A DNA stretch of 8,190 bases from Alphaproteobacteria bacterium (lineage in GTDB: Bacteria > Pseudomonadota > Alphaproteobacteria > Rhizobiales > Beijerinckiaceae), in the NCBI GenBank assembly GCA_009921785.1, contig RFXE01000074.1, positions 1-8,190 on the forward strand, given 5' to 3'. Position 1 is the first letter of the stretch; every line of letters starts with the position of its first letter. Positions 7,297 through 8,190 of this stretch are shown here, piece after piece. The translations under genes and the position numbers were made by a program. Under the pieces are notes generated by a model. That model did not search any database, was not told the DNA's origin, and saw only the letters and a list, made by a program, of their open reading frames with translations.

Positions 7297-7314
7297 AAAA
7301 GCAATAAGAAGAGA
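7297..7314 (+). promoter_or_regulatory. Candidate Hfq autoregulatory site: six consecutive ARN triplets in the hfq leader
   Basis: Read in one register, this stretch is AAA AGC AAT AAG AAG AGA: six A-R-N triplets in a row, ending 10 nt before the hfq ATG. It includes the only plausible Shine-Dalgarno region (GAAGAG, 7308-7313). The distal face of the Hfq hexamer is known to bind A-R-N repeats, one per subunit. Hfq repression of its own mRNA is reported in E. coli and, as I recall, Sinorhizobium meliloti. Autoregulation here is inference from sequence. Confidence 0.4.
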
Positions 7315-7324
7315 CTGAAATAAA

Positions 7325-7585
7325 ATGGTAAATGACCGAGTACAAAATCTCCAAGACACTTTTCTTAACCATGTCCGGAAGGCCAAAATTCCGCTGACAA
7401 TCTTCCTTGTGAATGGCGTGAAACTTCAGGGCGTCGTCACCTGGTTTGATAATTTTTGCCTTCTGCTGCGTCGGGATGGCCATTCCCAGCTCGTCTATAA
7501 ACACGCCATTTCGACCATCATGCCAGGGTCACCCGTTACCCTGTTTGATCCGACTGATGAAAGCGGCGCGGTACTGAAAGAGTGA
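7325..7585 (+). CDS. hfq: RNA chaperone Hfq
   Basis: Hfq forms a hexameric Sm-like ring that pairs small RNAs with target mRNAs and affects RNA stability and translation. The 86-residue protein carries the Sm1 motif (about 12-47: NLQD..FLN, PLTIFLVNGVKLQG, WFDNFCLLL) and the diagnostic Sm2 motif LVYKHAISTI (56-65). Proximal-face residues are present (Gln10, Lys59, His60), as are basic rim residues around Arg18-Lys21. The short tail (from about residue 71, TLFDPTDESGAVLKE) is typical of alphaproteobacteria. The ATG at 7325 is the only suitable start. Its ribosome binding region is weak (GAAGAG at 7308-7313, 11 nt upstream) within an A-rich leader. ntrX ends 123 nt upstream and hflX begins 24 nt downstream, so hfq and hflX are probably co-transcribed. 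Its role would include post-transcriptional control of nitrogen and stress genes. Confidence 0.98.
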   Translation: MVNDRVQNLQDTFLNHVRKAKIPLTIFLVNGVKLQGVVTWFDNFCLLLRRDGHSQLVYKHAISTIMPGSPVTLFDPTDESGAVLKE

Positions 7586-7596
7586 GCAGCGCGCGC

Positions 7597-7601
7597 GAAG
7601 G
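7597..7601 (+). promoter_or_regulatory. Shine-Dalgarno sequence deciding the hflX TTG start
   Basis: GAAGG sits 8 nt before TTG at 7610, the first usable start codon in the hflX frame after the hfq stop. No ATG occurs in this frame before the conserved HflX sequence begins, which supports the TTG. Confidence 0.6.
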
Positions 7602-7609
7602 TCTTCATT

Positions 7610-8190
7610 TTGGCGCATAAGCCCTATGAATTTGGCAATCGGCCCGTTGCGGGGTCCGACATCGAGCATGATGTCGCCTCGGGAACGCGTGCGCTTGTTA
7701 TCGGGCCTTATTTAACACGTCGGCGCGCGAATAATCCTGATACTAATCTCCGTCCTTCTATAGCGCGTTTAGAGGAGGCGACGGGTCTAGCGGCCGCTAT
7801 TGATCTCGACGTGATTGAAAGTCGAATTGTACCGCTTTCTGAGTTGAGACCCGCGACCTATATCGGCACCGGAAAAATCGAAGAGCTGGCGGCCCTCATT
7901 GCGGACCGTGAAATCCGTTTGGTTATTACGGATTGCGCTTTGTCTCCCGTACAACAACGCAATCTCGAAACGGCGCTCAAGGTCAAAGTGATTGATCGGA
8001 CAGGGCTGATCCTCGAGATCTTTGGTCGTCGCGCGCGCACGAAGGAGGGGACGCTCCAGGTCGAGCTTGCGCATTTAAACTATCAGAAAAGCCGCTTGGT
8101 TCGTTCATGGACCCATCTCGAACGGCAGCGCGGGGGCTTTGGCTTTTTGGGTGGGCCGGGTGAAACGCAGATCGAGGCCGACCGGCGTCT
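7610..8190 (+). CDS. hflX: Ribosome-dissociating GTPase HflX, 5' part (cut by window edge)
   Basis: HflX is an Obg-superfamily GTPase that binds 50S or 70S ribosomes and splits stalled ribosomes, for example after heat stress. The frame is open from the hfq stop to the right edge; 193 whole codons lie within the window. The visible part is the HflX-specific N-terminal domain: TRALVIGPYLTRR (26-38), EEATGLAAAIDL (55-66), YIGTGKIEEL (84-93), TDCALSPVQQRNLE (107-120), VIDRTGLILEIFGRRA (127-142), and the linker motifs THLERQRGGFGF and GGPGETQIEADRR. The last of these immediately precede the G domain, so the GTP-binding G1-G5 motifs lie beyond the edge. The TTG start is supported by GAAGG 8 nt upstream and the lack of any ATG. 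It is in the same frame as hfq, 24 nt after its TGA. Pairing with hfq is conserved in proteobacteria. Confidence 0.93.
   Translation, partial: MAHKPYEFGNRPVAGSDIEHDVASGTRALVIGPYLTRRRANNPDTNLRPSIARLEEATGLAAAIDLDVIESRIVPLSELRPATYIGTGKIEELAALIADREIRLVITDCALSPVQQRNLETALKVKVIDRTGLILEIFGRRARTKEGTLQVELAHLNYQKSRLVRSWTHLERQRGGFGFLGGPGETQIEADRR

Noticed and set aside
7325..8190. Hfq-HflX fusion by TGA read-through
   Set aside because: Both genes happen to share a frame, but hflX has its own ribosome binding site and TTG start, and nothing suggests stop-codon recoding.

Overview
The window holds the conserved alphaproteobacterial nitrogen-regulation locus, with every gene on the + strand: a broken dusB (nifR3), ntrB, ntrC, ntrY, ntrX, hfq, and the 5' part of hflX, which runs off the right edge. 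Gene order, moderate-to-high GC, and the sequence character of the NtrB/NtrC/NtrY/NtrX set and the 'FDNFCLLLRRDGHSQLVYKH'-type Hfq core point to an alphaproteobacterium, most likely Hyphomicrobiales (Rhizobiales). The genus cannot be resolved from the sequence alone.

Positions 1-915 carry dusB (tRNA-dihydrouridine synthase), already open at the left edge. It appears inactivated by an internal deletion of about 86 nt with a frameshift near 318-322, just after the catalytic Cys motif. The flanking parts are otherwise well conserved, so the lesion is either very recent or an assembly/sequencing error. Positions 912-2054 encode NtrB (sensor kinase) and 2058-3500 NtrC (sigma-54 activator). The dusB/ntrB stop and start overlap (ATGA), and ntrB and ntrC are separated by 3 nt, so this is one transcription unit whose promoter lies upstream of the window.

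After a 102-nt gap with a 6-bp inverted repeat come ntrY (3603-5837, membrane sensor kinase) and ntrX (5834-7201, its response regulator), again with an ATGA overlap. NtrX lacks the GAFTGA loop that contacts sigma-54, whereas NtrC carries a GSFTGA version. A 123-nt gap then leads to hfq (7325-7585, RNA chaperone). The hfq leader is A-rich and contains six consecutive A-R-N triplets over the ribosome binding region, which suggests autoregulation. hflX (ribosome-splitting GTPase) follows 24 nt later with a TTG start.

Functionally, NtrB/NtrC respond to cytoplasmic nitrogen status through PII, NtrY/NtrX form a second membrane-bound pair, Hfq acts post-transcriptionally, and HflX acts in ribosome rescue. 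I see no mobile element, CRISPR array, RNA gene or minus-strand gene. Apart from the dusB lesion and small regulatory candidates this is an ordinary core-genome region; I did not find a new system.
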